Shown here: positions 1 to 9,380 of the stretch, in pieces
Numbering within the stretch: position 1 is the stretch's first letter
Layout: every line of letters begins with the position of its first letter
From: Raineya sp964654605
GTDB taxonomy: Bacteria > Bacteroidota > Bacteroidia > Cytophagales > Thermonemataceae
DNA length: 64,000 nucleotides
Reading direction: 5' to 3'
Assembly (NCBI GenBank): GCA_964654605.1
Contig: CAZZLW010000069.1
Coordinates: 34,102-98,101, forward strand
Translations under genes and position numbers: made by a program
The notes under the pieces: generated by a model
The model's input: only the letters and a program-made list of their open reading frames with translations
Told to the model about the DNA's origin: nothing
Database searches by the model: none

Positions 1-124
1 TACTGAAGCCAAAGCTTTGGTTGATGCCGCTCCTAAAGCTATCAAAGAAGGAGTACCCAAAGATGAGGCTGAGGCTCTCAAAACAAAATTGACTGAAGCA
101 GGTGCCGAAGTAGAAATTAAGTAA
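1..124 (+). CDS. rplL: 50S ribosomal protein L7/L12, C-terminal end (partial)
   Basis: The window opens inside this gene. The last 40 codons read TEAKALVDAAPKAIKEGVPK and then a Glu/Ala/Lys-rich helix ending GAEVEIK before TAA. This matches the C-terminal domain of L7/L12, the stalk protein that recruits translation GTPases to the ribosome. It lies directly upstream of rpoB, the standard order in the rplJL-rpoBC cluster, which supports the call. The 5' part lies outside the window. Confidence 0.93.
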   Translation, partial: TEAKALVDAAPKAIKEGVPKDEAEALKTKLTEAGAEVEIK

Positions 125-148
125 TTCTATCGGTAATGCGGGGCAATC

Positions 149-183
149 AGACCTGAAATTTCCGCTATTCGGAAATCAGGTCT
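149..183 (+). terminator. Hairpin in the rplL-rpoB gap (attenuator or processing site)
   Basis: An inverted repeat of AGACCTGA..TTTCCG with CGGAAA..TCAGGTCT surrounds the short loop CTATT, with a two-base bulge in the left arm. No long T-run follows, so it is not a classic full terminator. Its position 25 nt after the rplL stop suggests partial termination or RNA processing between ribosomal-protein and polymerase genes. That role is inferred from position only. Confidence 0.45.
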
Positions 184-231
184 ATTGCCATTTGTAGCTA
201 ATAAAATGTAGCCTGCTACAATAACCTAACT

Positions 232-335
232 GAAAGGTTCAAAAGGATAAAAGTAAAAGGCTCAAATCAAACCTTATACTTCAAACACTGAACCTCAAAC
301 TCCAAACCTCAAACTTTCAACTTTAACTTATTCCG
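232..335 (+). repeat. Intergenic TTCAAAC/TGAACCTC repeat, copy upstream of rpoB
   Basis: This non-coding leader is built of repeated short units such as CTTCAAACACTGAACCTCAA and CCAAACCTCAAACTTTCAAC. The same kind of sequence recurs at 4260-4285, 21431-21540, 37620-37662, 40226-40330 (inverted) and 43264-43345, always between genes. The rest of the 247-bp rplL-rpoB gap holds only the hairpin at 149-183; I see no gene. Confidence 0.55.
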
Positions 336-371
336 CTTTACAGCATTTTCCTAACCCAAACTTCTTGAACA

Positions 372-3300
372 ATGGCTGAAAGAATTAGTTTTGCTTCTGT
401 TAAGAACCTTGTTGATTATCCCGATTTTCTCGACATCCAGCTACAATCCTTTCGCGACTTTTTCCAACTGGAAACCCCCGCTGAAAACCGTGCCAAAGAA
501 GGACTTTACAAAGTCTTTATGGAAAATTTCCCTATCAGCGATTCTCGCGAAAATTTTGTCTTGGAATTTATTGATTACACCATAGACCCTCCCAAATATT
601 CTGTTGAGGAGTGTATTGATAGAGGGCTGACTTACTCTGTTCCCTTGAAGGCAAAATTAAGGCTTTCTTGCAATGATGAAGATAATGAAGATTTTGAACC
701 CATTGACCAAGAAGTATTTTTGGGAAATATCCCTTATATGACTGAAAAAGGCTCTTTCATCATCAATGGTGCTGAAAGGGTGATTGTTTCGCAATTGCAC
801 CGCTCTCCGGGCGTATTTTTTGCAATGAGCAAACACACCAACGGTACCAAACTCTATTCTGCTCGTATTATTCCTTTCAAGGGTTCTTGGATTGAGTTTG
901 CTACTGACGTCAATAACGTAATGTATGCTTACATTGATAGGAAAAAGAAATTTCCCGTAACCACTCTCTTGCGTGCTATTGGCTACGGTACCGATAAAGA
1001 AATTTTAGATATTTTTGGGCTTTCCGAAGAAATTCAGGTGAATGCCAAAACACTCAAAAAGGCTGTTGGCAGACGCCTTGCCGCCCGTGTATTGCGTTCT
1101 TGGACAGAAGATTTCGTAGATGAAGATACAGGAGAAGTAGTTTCCATAGACCGTAACGAGGTGCTTTTGGAGCGTGATTCCGTCATTCGTGAAGAAGACA
1201 TAGATGTCATTATGAATTCGGGAGCAACCTCCATTATTTTGCACCGCGAAGAAATCAATATCGCCGACTATCAAATTATTTACAATACTCTACAAAAAGA
1301 TAATTGCAACTCTGAAAAAGAAGCTGTTGAGCAAATTTATCGCCAGTTGCGTAATACAGAAGCCCCCGATGAGCAGACTGCTCGTGAAATTATACACAAT
1401 TTGTTCTTTTCGGATAAACGCTACGATTTGGGCGATGTGGGTAGATACCGAATGAACAAAAAACTTTCTTTGGATATTCCTATGGAAACTCGCGTACTTA
1501 CACGCGAAGACATCATCAGCATTGTGAAGTATCTCATAGGGCTTATCAATTCCAAAGCAGTAGTTGATGATATAGACCATCTTTCCAACCGCCGTGTGCG
1601 TACCGTAGGCGAGCAACTATATGCCCAATTTGGTGTAGGGCTTGCTCGTATGGCTCGCACTATCAAAGAAAGAATGAACGTAAGAGATAACGAGGATTTC
1701 AAGCCTGTGGATTTAATCAATGCACGTACCTTGTCTTCGGTTATCAATTCTTTCTTTGGAACAAACCAACTTTCTCAATTTATGGACCAGACCAACCCGT
1801 TGGCAGAAATTACCCACAAACGCAGAATGTCTGCCTTGGGTCCAGGTGGTCTTTCCCGAGAAAGAGCAGGCTTTGAAGTTCGGGACGTTCATTACACACA
1901 CTACGGAAGGCTTTGTACCATTGAAACTCCCGAAGGTCCTAATATTGGTCTGATTTCCTCGCTTTGCGTACACGCCAAAGTGAATTCAATGGGCTTTATT
2001 GAAACGCCCTATTTCAGAGTAAAAGAGGGTAAATTGGACATTAAAGATATTGTCTTCCTTTCGGCAGAAGAAGAAGACGGACAGCACATTGCCCAAGCCA
2101 ATGCCAAAATAGATGACAAAGGTAATTTCTTGGTTGATGCCGTAAAAGTTCGCTACGAAGGGGATTTCCCTATGGTTGCCCCCGAAGAAGTAGCTTATAT
2201 GGACGTTGCCCCTAACCAAATTGTTTCGGTTGCCGCTTCACTTATTCCTTTCTTGGAACACGATGACGCCAACCGTGCTCTTATGGGTTCTAATATGCAA
2301 CGCCAAGCTGTACCTTTGCTCAAACCACAAGCTCCTATCGTAGGAACTGGTTTGGAAAAGCGTGTAGCTTTGGACTCTCGTACTCTTATCCTTGCTGAAA
2401 AAGACGGCGTAGTAGAGTATGTTGATGCCAATAAAATTGTTATTTGTTACGAATTTACAGAAGATGAGTTGCTTACCTCTTTTGATGGCGATACCCGTAC
2501 CTACTACCTGACCAAGTTCAGACGTACCAACCAAGATACTTGTATCAATCTTGTGCCTACGGTGCGTGTAGGCGAAAAAGTTACGAAAGGACAGCCCCTC
2601 TGCGAAGGTTATGCCACACAAGGCGGAGAACTGGCTCTGGGTAGAAACCTTAAAGTTGCTTTTATGCCTTGGCAAGGGTATAACTTTGAGGATGCCATTG
2701 TGATTTCTGAAAAAGTAGTAAAAGAAGATTGGTTCACTTCCATTCATATAGAAGAGTTTGAAATGGAAGTACGCGATACCAAACGTGGCGAAGAAGAGCT
2801 AACTTCTGAAATTCCTAATGTAAGCGAAGATGCTATTCGCCACCTTGACGAAAATGGTATTGTGGCAGTAGGTACAGAAGTACGTGAAGGAGATATTTTG
2901 GTGGGTAAAATCACCCCTAAAGGTGAAACCGACCCCACTCCCGAAGAAAAGCTCTTGCGTGCTATTTTTGGCGATAAAGCAGGAGATGTAAAAGATGCTT
3001 CGTTGCGTGTGCCTCCTTCGGTAAAAGGAGTGGTGATTGATACCAAGTTATTCTCGCGTCCTCGTAAAGATAAAGACTTACGCAAGCGTTCCAAAGATGA
3101 CGTAAAAACGCTTATGCAAAACTACGGCAAAGATTTGAAAAACTTGCGTGAGGAAATGATTAACAAACTTGCTACTATTCTGGAAGGAAAAGTCTCGCAA
3201 GGAGTTAAGCATAAATTTGGTGATGAACTGATTTCCAAAGGAACAAAGTTTAGCAGAACCAATATTGAGAAAAATTTATTCCCCGACAACAACCCTTACC

Positions 3301-4226
3301 GCGACGAAAGCAGTTACAACGTACCCGAAGAGGTAAATCTGATTGCTGATGTGGTAGTGGAAAATTGGACAAATGATGCCAAAACCAATGCTTTGGTGGC
3401 AGATTTGGTGAAAAATTATCTCAAAAAACGCAATGAAATTTCAGGTAAGTTCAAGCGTGAGCGTTTTGCAATGGAAGTAGGCGATGAATTGCCTGCGGGT
3501 ATTGTAAAACTTGCCAAAGTGTATATCGCCAAAAAACGCAAACTGAAAGTAGGGGATAAAATGGCTGGTCGCCACGGAAATAAAGGGGTAGTTGCCAAAA
3601 TTGTTGCCGAAGAAGATATGCCTTTCCTTGAAGATGGTACTCCTGTGGATATTGTTCTGAACCCCTTGGGCGTACCTTCGCGTATGAACATCGGACAAAT
3701 CTATGAAACCATTTTGGGCTGGGCAGGTGAAAAATTAGGTGTAAAATATGCAACCCCTATTTTTGACGGAGCAAAAGAAGAAGATGTGTTGAACGAACTC
3801 AAAAAAGCAGGCTTGCCCGAATATGGCAGAACCTACCTATATGATGGATTGACAGGCGAAAGATTTACCCAACCTGTAACCGTAGGAGTGATTTATATGC
3901 TCAAACTCGGACACCTTGTTGATGATAAGATGCACGCTCGTTCTATCGGACCTTATTCACTCATTACGCAACAGCCTTTGGGTGGTAAGGCTCAGTTTGG
4001 TGGTCAGCGTTTCGGTGAAATGGAGGTTTGGGCGATTGAAGCCTTTGGTGCTTCACACATTTTGCAAGAAATCCTCACCGTGAAGTCTGATGATGTAATC
4101 GGTAGAGCGAAAACCTACGAAGCTATCGTAAAAGGAGAACTCTTACCCAAACCTAATATTCCTGAATCTTTCAATGTACTTGTTCACGAATTGCGTGGTT
4201 TGGCATTAGAAATTACTTTGAACTAA
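372..4226 (+). CDS. rpoB: DNA-directed RNA polymerase subunit beta
   Basis: This is the 1284-residue beta subunit of RNA polymerase, which with beta' forms the catalytic cleft and DNA channel. The rifampicin-binding region is plain (LSQFMDQTNPLAEITHKRR then MSALGPGGLSRERAGFEV). The positions equivalent to E. coli D516, H526 and S531 keep Asp, His and Ser, so no common rifampicin-resistance change is visible there. The C-terminal signatures VGDKMAGRHGNKGVV and GGQRFGEMEVWAIEAFG are intact. It starts at ATG 372, 247 bp after rplL, and is followed by rpoC after 72 bp. Co-transcription with rplL and rpoC is expected. Confidence 0.99.
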   Translation: MAERISFASVKNLVDYPDFLDIQLQSFRDFFQLETPAENRAKEGLYKVFMENFPISDSRENFVLEFIDYTIDPPKYSVEECIDRGLTYSVPLKAKLRLSCNDEDNEDFEPIDQEVFLGNIPYMTEKGSFIINGAERVIVSQLHRSPGVFFAMSKHTNGTKLYSARIIPFKGSWIEFATDVNNVMYAYIDRKKKFPVTTLLRAIGYGTDKEILDIFGLSEEIQVNAKTLKKAVGRRLAARVLRSWTEDFVDEDTGEVVSIDRNEVLLERDSVIREEDIDVIMNSGATSIILHREEINIADYQIIYNTLQKDNCNSEKEAVEQIYRQLRNTEAPDEQTAREIIHNLFFSDKRYDLGDVGRYRMNKKLSLDIPMETRVLTREDIISIVKYLIGLINSKAVVDDIDHLSNRRVRTVGEQLYAQFGVGLARMARTIKERMNVRDNEDFKPVDLINARTLSSVINSFFGTNQLSQFMDQTNPLAEITHKRRMSALGPGGLSRERAGFEVRDVHYTHYGRLCTIETPEGPNIGLISSLCVHAKVNSMGFIETPYFRVKEGKLDIKDIVFLSAEEEDGQHIAQANAKIDDKGNFLVDAVKVRYEGDFPMVAPEEVAYMDVAPNQIVSVAASLIPFLEHDDANRALMGSNMQRQAVPLLKPQAPIVGTGLEKRVALDSRTLILAEKDGVVEYVDANKIVICYEFTEDELLTSFDGDTRTYYLTKFRRTNQDTCINLVPTVRVGEKVTKGQPLCEGYATQGGELALGRNLKVAFMPWQGYNFEDAIVISEKVVKEDWFTSIHIEEFEMEVRDTKRGEEELTSEIPNVSEDAIRHLDENGIVAVGTEVREGDILVGKITPKGETDPTPEEKLLRAIFGDKAGDVKDASLRVPPSVKGVVIDTKLFSRPRKDKDLRKRSKDDVKTLMQNYGKDLKNLREEMINKLATILEGKVSQGVKHKFGDELISKGTKFSRTNIEKNLFPDNNPYRDESSYNVPEEVNLIADVVVENWTNDAKTNALVADLVKNYLKKRNEISGKFKRERFAMEVGDELPAGIVKLAKVYIAKKRKLKVGDKMAGRHGNKGVVAKIVAEEDMPFLEDGTPVDIVLNPLGVPSRMNIGQIYETILGWAGEKLGVKYATPIFDGAKEEDVLNELKKAGLPEYGRTYLYDGLTGERFTQPVTVGVIYMLKLGHLVDDKMHARSIGPYSLITQQPLGGKAQFGGQRFGEMEVWAIEAFGASHILQEILTVKSDDVIGRAKTYEAIVKGELLPKPNIPESFNVLVHELRGLALEITLN

Positions 4227-4228
4227 TT

Positions 4229-4259
4229 AGTTTTGAGGCTTCCATTAAGCCTCAAAACT
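4229..4259 (+). other. Perfect hairpin in the rpoB-rpoC gap
   Basis: Directly after the rpoB stop, AGTTTTGAGGCTT pairs with AAGCCTCAAAACT over 13 perfect base pairs with loop CCATT. No U-run follows, so it would not terminate efficiently. An intercistronic stabilising or processing hairpin is more likely. The repeat-like sequence TTCAAACCTTGAACCCTTGA follows before rpoC. Confidence 0.5.
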
Positions 4260-4285
4260 TCAAACCTTGAACCCTTGAACTTCTA
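4260..4285 (+). repeat. Short TTCAAAC/TTGAAC repeat copy upstream of rpoC
   Basis: The segment TTCAAACCTTGAACCCTTGA is a short member of the intergenic repeat family seen at 232-335 and elsewhere. It lies between the rpoB hairpin and the rpoC start. It has no coding content. Confidence 0.4.
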
Positions 4286-4298
4286 AAAGCATACATCT

Positions 4299-7200
4299 AT
4301 GTCTTTGAAAAAAAACAAAAAACTTTCCAGTGATTTCAACTCAATCACTATCAGTTTGGCTTCGCCAGAGTCTATTTTGGAAAGTTCTTATGGGGAAGTT
4401 ACCCAGCCCGAAACTATCAATTACAGAAGCTACAAACCTGAAATGGGAGGGCTTTTCTGTGAGCGTATTTTCGGACCCGTGAAGGACTATGAGTGTCATT
4501 GTGGTAAATATAAACGTATTCGTTACAAGGGAATTATTTGCGACCGCTGTGGCGTAGAAGTAACAGAAAAGAAAGTTCGCCGTGAGCGTATGGGGCATAT
4601 TGAACTCGTAGTGCCTGTGGCTCATATCTGGTATTTTCGCTCATTACCCAATAAAATAGGTTATCTTTTAGGGCTTCCTGCCAAAAAACTTGACCAAATC
4701 ATTTACTATGAACGCTATGTAGTGGTTCAGCCCGGTATTGTTGCCGAAGAAAATAGAAATGGTAGCAACTATCTGGATTTCCTTACAGAAGATGAATACT
4801 TGGATATTTTAGATAAATTGCCTCGTGAAAATCAGCTTTTGCCTGATGAAGACCCTAATAAATTTATTGCCAAAATGGGAGCAGAGGCTTTGGAAATGCT
4901 CTTAAAACGTCTTTCTGAAAGAGAAAAAGATGCACAAGGCAACGAAATACCCGGTAGCCCCACAGGTTTGGACAAGCTCGCTTACGAGCTACGCCACCAA
5001 GCCGCTACCGACAACTCACAACAACGCAAAGCAGAGGCTTTGAAGCGTCTGAAAGTAGTACGTGCTTTCCAAGAATCCAAAATTGAAAACAAGCCTGAAT
5101 GGATGATTATTCGTATGGTGCCTGTTATTCCACCCGAATTGCGTCCATTAGTGCCTTTGGACGGCGGTCGCTTTGCTACTTCCGATCTCAACGACCTCTA
5201 TCGCCGTGTAATTATCCGTAACAATCGCCTCAAAAGGCTTATGGAAATCAAAGCCCCCGAGGTAATTTTACGCAACGAAAAGCGTATGTTGCAAGAGGCA
5301 GTTGATAGCCTTTTTGATAACTCTCGTAAAGTAAATGCGGTACGTGCCGATGGAAACCGTGCTTTGAAGTCGCTTTCCGATATGCTCAAAGGTAAGCAAG
5401 GACGCTTCCGTCAGAACCTCTTGGGTAAGCGTGTTGATTATTCAGGTCGTTCTGTAATTGTGGTAGGTCCCGAGCTGAAACTTCACGAGTGCGGGCTTCC
5501 CAAAGATATGGCGGCAGAGCTATTCAAGCCCTTTATTATCCGCAAACTCATTGAAAGAGGCATCGTAAAGACCGTTAAGTCGGCTAAAAAAATTGTTGAT
5601 AGAAAAGACCCTGTCATTTGGGATATTTTAGAAAATGTACTCAAAGGACACCCCGTTCTTTTGAACCGTGCTCCTACGCTTCACCGCTTGGGTATTCAGG
5701 CTTTCCAACCCAAACTCATAGAAGGAAAAGCTATTCAACTTCACCCTTTGGTTTGTACGGCGTTCAATGCCGACTTTGACGGCGACCAAATGGCGGTACA
5801 CGTTCCATTGGGGCAAGAAGCTATCTTGGAAGCCTCTTTGCTAATGCTTGCCTCGCATAATATCTTGAACCCTGCCAATGGGGCACCTATTACCGTACCT
5901 TCGCAAGATATGGTTTTGGGGCTGTACTACATTACCAAAGGTAGAAAAGGTGATAAAGGCGAGGGCAAAGTGTTTTATAGTGCCGAAGAGGTTGTAATTG
6001 CCGTTGATGAAGGACAACTATCCCCTCACGCTCATATCAAAGTAAAAGCCAAAGTACGTGAGGGTGATGAACTCGTTGAAAAAATCATTGATACCGTAGC
6101 AGGTAGAGTGCTTTTCAATCATTGGTGCGTACCCGAAGAGGTAGGATTTATCAACGAATTGCTTACCAAAAAGAAAATTCAGCAAGCTATTGGCTTGGTG
6201 TTCAAAATTGCGGGAATGGCAAAAACAGCCAAATTCCTTGATGATATTAAAGATTTGGGCTTCCGCTCAGCTTTCAAAGGTGGGCTTTCTATCGGTTTGA
6301 ACGATATTCTCATTCCCAAAGATAAAGACAAACTGATTGCCAAAGCCAAAGGCGAAATTGAAGAAATCCGTAATAACTATATGATGGGCTTTATTACGGA
6401 TAATGAACGCTACAACCAAGTAATTGATACCTGGACACGCGTAAATAACGAACTTACTCGCAAGCTCATTGAGGATATGACCAACGACAAAGAGGGTTTC
6501 AACTCTGTGTTTATGATGATGGATTCGGGAGCGAGAGGTTCAAAAGAGCAAATCCGTCAGCTTGGTGGTATGCGGGGGCTTATGGCAAAACCTCAGAAAA
6601 ACGTACAAGGCTCGGCAGGAGAAATCATTGAAAACCCTATTCTTTCCAATTTCAAGGAAGGTTTGGACGTTTTGGAATACTTCATTTCTACCCACGGTGC
6701 CAGAAAAGGTTTGGCAGATACAGCCCTTAAAACGGCAGATGCGGGTTACCTCACACGCCGTTTGGTTGATGTTGCCCAAGATGTTATCATCACCGAAGAT
6801 GATTGCGGTACTTTGAGAGGTATTACGGTTTCGGCTCTCAAAGATAACGAAGATATTGTAGAACCGCTTGCAGAACGTATTTTGGGAAGGGTATCGCTAC
6901 ACGATGTCTATGACCCTCTTACAGATGAACTTATTGTGGCATCGGGAGAGGAAATTACCGAAGCTATTGCAGAGCGTATTGCTCAAACCAGTATTGAAGA
7001 GGTGGAAATCCGCTCGGTGCTTACTTGCGAAACACGCAAAGGGGTTTGTCAGAAGTGTTATGGTAGAAACCTTGCCACAGGGCGATTGGTAGATAATGGT
7101 GAAGCCGTAGGGGTTATTGCCGCTCAATCTATTGGTGAGCCCGGAACTCAGCTTACTTTGCGTACTTTCCACGTGGGTGGTGCGGCGTCTAATATTGCGG

Positions 7201-8645
7201 TTGATGCGTCTGTAAAAGCCAAGTTTGCAGGTGAAATTGATTTTGAAAACCTACGTACCGTGAAAACTACGGATAACGATGGCAATCCTATGGAAATCGT
7301 TATTACGCGTTCATCGGAAGTGAAAGTGATTGAACCCAAATCGGGTAAAGTGCTTATTTCTAACCATATGCCTTATGGAGCAGTGCTGAAAGTGAAAAAA
7401 GGGGATATGGTAGAAAAAGGGCAAGTGCTTTGCGAATGGGACCCTTACAATGCAGTAATTATTTCGGAAGTGGCAGGTACCGTAGAGTACGAAGCTATTG
7501 AAGAAGGCATTACTTACAAAGAAGAAGCTGATGAGCAAACAGGTTTCCGTGAAAAGGTAATCATTGAAACCAAAGATAAAACCAAAAACCCTGCTTTGGT
7601 AATTAAGCCAAGCAAAGGCGAAGCGAAAACCTACAATATCCCCGTAGGAGCAAGACTTGCCGTAGAGGAAGGAAAAACAATCAAGGCGGGACAAGTGCTT
7701 GCCAAAATTCCAAGGGCTATTGGTAAAACACGTGATATTACAGGTGGTTTGCCTCGTGTTACGGAACTCTTTGAGGCTCGTAACCCTTCCAACCCTGCGA
7801 TTGTAAGTGCTATTGATGGAGTAGTTACTTATGGGGCTGTAAAACGTGGTAACCGCGAGATTATCATTGAGTCCAAAGATGGGGTTATCAAGAAGTATAT
7901 GGTGCCGCTCTCTAAGCATATTTTGGTACAAGATGGCGACTTTGTGCGTGCAGGTATGCCTCTTTCTGATGGTGCTATCACGCCTAACGATATTTTGGCT
8001 ATCAAAGGTCCTACTGCTGTACAAGAATACTTGGTGAATGAAATTCAGGAGGTATATCGTTTGCAAGGGGTGAAAATCAATGACAAGCACATAGAGGTTA
8101 TCGTAAGACAAATGATGCAAAAAGTTGAAGTTATTGACCCAGGCGATACCGATTTCTTACCCGGACAAGTAGTAGATAAATGGGCGTTCCGTGAGGAAAA
8201 TGACCGAATTATGGAATTGAAAATCGTAGAAGACGCAGGTGCTTCTACCAAGTTCCGTCCTGGGCAACCTATTACGGCTCGCGAGTTGCGTGATGAAAAC
8301 TCTGTACTTCGTCGCCAAGACAAAAAACTTGTGAAAGTACGCGACGCTCAGCCTGCTGTATCGCAACCTACACTACAAGGTATTACACAAGCCTCTTTGG
8401 ATACCGATAGCTTCATCTCGGCGGCTTCGTTCCAAGAAACAACCAAAGTGCTTAGCGAAGCGGCTATCCGTGGTAAAAAAGATGATTTGCTCGGCTTGAA
8501 AGAAAATGTGATTGTGGGTCATCTGATTCCTGCGGGTACAGGCTTTAGAAAGTATCAGAAACTAATGGTTGGCTTGAAAGAAGAAATGGAAGAAACCAAT
8601 AGCCGTAGAAAAACCAAAAAGGAAAAAGAAAAAGTGTTGAAATAG
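4299..8645 (+). CDS. rpoC: DNA-directed RNA polymerase subunit beta'
   Basis: This is the 1448-residue beta' subunit, carrying the catalytic magnesium site NADFDGDQMAVH at about residue 488. The N-terminal zinc ribbon is visible as CHCGKYKRIRYKGIICDRCG near residue 65, and the second zinc cluster as CETRKGVCQKCYGRN near residue 910. The bridge-helix and trigger-loop region, with SIGEPGTQLTLRTFHVGG, is intact. The C-terminus is a Lys/Glu-rich tail. It follows rpoB in the same direction and is closed by the strong terminator at 8668-8698. I see no truncation or frameshift. Confidence 0.99.
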   Translation: MSLKKNKKLSSDFNSITISLASPESILESSYGEVTQPETINYRSYKPEMGGLFCERIFGPVKDYECHCGKYKRIRYKGIICDRCGVEVTEKKVRRERMGHIELVVPVAHIWYFRSLPNKIGYLLGLPAKKLDQIIYYERYVVVQPGIVAEENRNGSNYLDFLTEDEYLDILDKLPRENQLLPDEDPNKFIAKMGAEALEMLLKRLSEREKDAQGNEIPGSPTGLDKLAYELRHQAATDNSQQRKAEALKRLKVVRAFQESKIENKPEWMIIRMVPVIPPELRPLVPLDGGRFATSDLNDLYRRVIIRNNRLKRLMEIKAPEVILRNEKRMLQEAVDSLFDNSRKVNAVRADGNRALKSLSDMLKGKQGRFRQNLLGKRVDYSGRSVIVVGPELKLHECGLPKDMAAELFKPFIIRKLIERGIVKTVKSAKKIVDRKDPVIWDILENVLKGHPVLLNRAPTLHRLGIQAFQPKLIEGKAIQLHPLVCTAFNADFDGDQMAVHVPLGQEAILEASLLMLASHNILNPANGAPITVPSQDMVLGLYYITKGRKGDKGEGKVFYSAEEVVIAVDEGQLSPHAHIKVKAKVREGDELVEKIIDTVAGRVLFNHWCVPEEVGFINELLTKKKIQQAIGLVFKIAGMAKTAKFLDDIKDLGFRSAFKGGLSIGLNDILIPKDKDKLIAKAKGEIEEIRNNYMMGFITDNERYNQVIDTWTRVNNELTRKLIEDMTNDKEGFNSVFMMMDSGARGSKEQIRQLGGMRGLMAKPQKNVQGSAGEIIENPILSNFKEGLDVLEYFISTHGARKGLADTALKTADAGYLTRRLVDVAQDVIITEDDCGTLRGITVSALKDNEDIVEPLAERILGRVSLHDVYDPLTDELIVASGEEITEAIAERIAQTSIEEVEIRSVLTCETRKGVCQKCYGRNLATGRLVDNGEAVGVIAAQSIGEPGTQLTLRTFHVGGAASNIAVDASVKAKFAGEIDFENLRTVKTTDNDGNPMEIVITRSSEVKVIEPKSGKVLISNHMPYGAVLKVKKGDMVEKGQVLCEWDPYNAVIISEVAGTVEYEAIEEGITYKEEADEQTGFREKVIIETKDKTKNPALVIKPSKGEAKTYNIPVGARLAVEEGKTIKAGQVLAKIPRAIGKTRDITGGLPRVTELFEARNPSNPAIVSAIDGVVTYGAVKRGNREIIIESKDGVIKKYMVPLSKHILVQDGDFVRAGMPLSDGAITPNDILAIKGPTAVQEYLVNEIQEVYRLQGVKINDKHIEVIVRQMMQKVEVIDPGDTDFLPGQVVDKWAFREENDRIMELKIVEDAGASTKFRPGQPITARELRDENSVLRRQDKKLVKVRDAQPAVSQPTLQGITQASLDTDSFISAASFQETTKVLSEAAIRGKKDDLLGLKENVIVGHLIPAGTGFRKYQKLMVGLKEEMEETNSRRKTKKEKEKVLK

Positions 8646-8667
8646 TTTTTTGAGTGCTTCATTTCAT

Positions 8668-8698
8668 AAAGGCGAGTTTTGGCTCGCCTTTGTGTTTT
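8668..8698 (+). terminator. Intrinsic terminator of the rpoBC operon
   Basis: AAAGGCGAG and CTCGCCTTT form a perfect 9-bp stem with loop TTTTGG, followed by a short T-rich stretch (GTGTTTT). It lies 23 bp after the rpoC stop and separates the operon from the next plus-strand gene. Confidence 0.85.
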
Positions 8699-8741
8699 AC
8701 ATCAAAGGAAAAAACTTTTTAATTTCTAATTTTGATATCCA

Positions 8742-9377
8742 ATGATACAAATTGTCAGTTTTGTGTTTAGTCCTTTTGCTGAAAATACCTATGTTTTGTA
8801 CGATAATACGCAAGAGGCTGTTATTATTGACCCCGGTTGCTACAACAATGCCGAAAGAAAAGCATTACAAGATTTTATTGCTGAAAAGAACTTAAAGATT
8901 GTCAAATTATTGAATACACACTGCCATTTAGACCACGTTTTTGGTAATGAGTTTGTCAAGCAGACTTACAATGTAAAGGCTTACGCTCACGAAAACGAGG
9001 ATTTTAATTTAGGCATTTTGGAGGCTTCGGCTCGTATGTTTGGCATTGCTCGCATAGAAAGCACTCGCACAGATGTATATCTGAAAGAAAATGATGTAGT
9101 AGAATTTGGTAATTCAGTTTTGCAGGTGCTTTTCACACCCGGACATTCGCCTGGGCACGTAGTTTTTTACAATGCCGAGCAGGGATTTTGCATCAATGGA
9201 GATGTACTTTTTAGAAATAGCATTGGCAGAACAGATTTGCCCGGCGGTAACCATCAAACCCTAATAAACGCTATACGCAAGGTAATGTTTGCTTTGCCTG
9301 ATGATACTACCATTTTCACAGGACACGGCGAGCCTACTACCATTGGTTTTGAAAAAAAGCATAATCCGTTTTTGTGA
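8742..9377 (+). CDS. Metallo-beta-lactamase-fold hydrolase (glyoxalase II-like)
   Basis: This 211-residue cytoplasmic protein of the MBL superfamily shows the metal ligands in order: THCHLDH with H60, H62, D64 and H65; GHSPGH with H139; D154 in the GDVLF motif; and H195 in TGHGEPT. This set is typical of glyoxalase II-like thioesterases and related hydroxyacylglutathione-hydrolase-type enzymes. The short length, lacking the C-terminal helical domain of true glyoxalase II, fits the small GloB-like clade whose substrate is often unknown. TAATTTTG just upstream, at 8727-8734, resembles a -7 box. It converges with the serine hydrolase, leaving only 3 bp between the genes. Confidence 0.85.
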   Translation: MIQIVSFVFSPFAENTYVLYDNTQEAVIIDPGCYNNAERKALQDFIAEKNLKIVKLLNTHCHLDHVFGNEFVKQTYNVKAYAHENEDFNLGILEASARMFGIARIESTRTDVYLKENDVVEFGNSVLQVLFTPGHSPGHVVFYNAEQGFCINGDVLFRNSIGRTDLPGGNHQTLINAIRKVMFALPDDTTIFTGHGEPTTIGFEKKHNPFL

Positions 9378-9380
9378 GGG

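Noticed and set aside
7311..8120. 269-residue antisense open frame within rpoC
   Set aside because: Composition (Phe, Tyr, His-rich) is the typical shadow of highly expressed codons; rpoC in the other frame is unmistakable.
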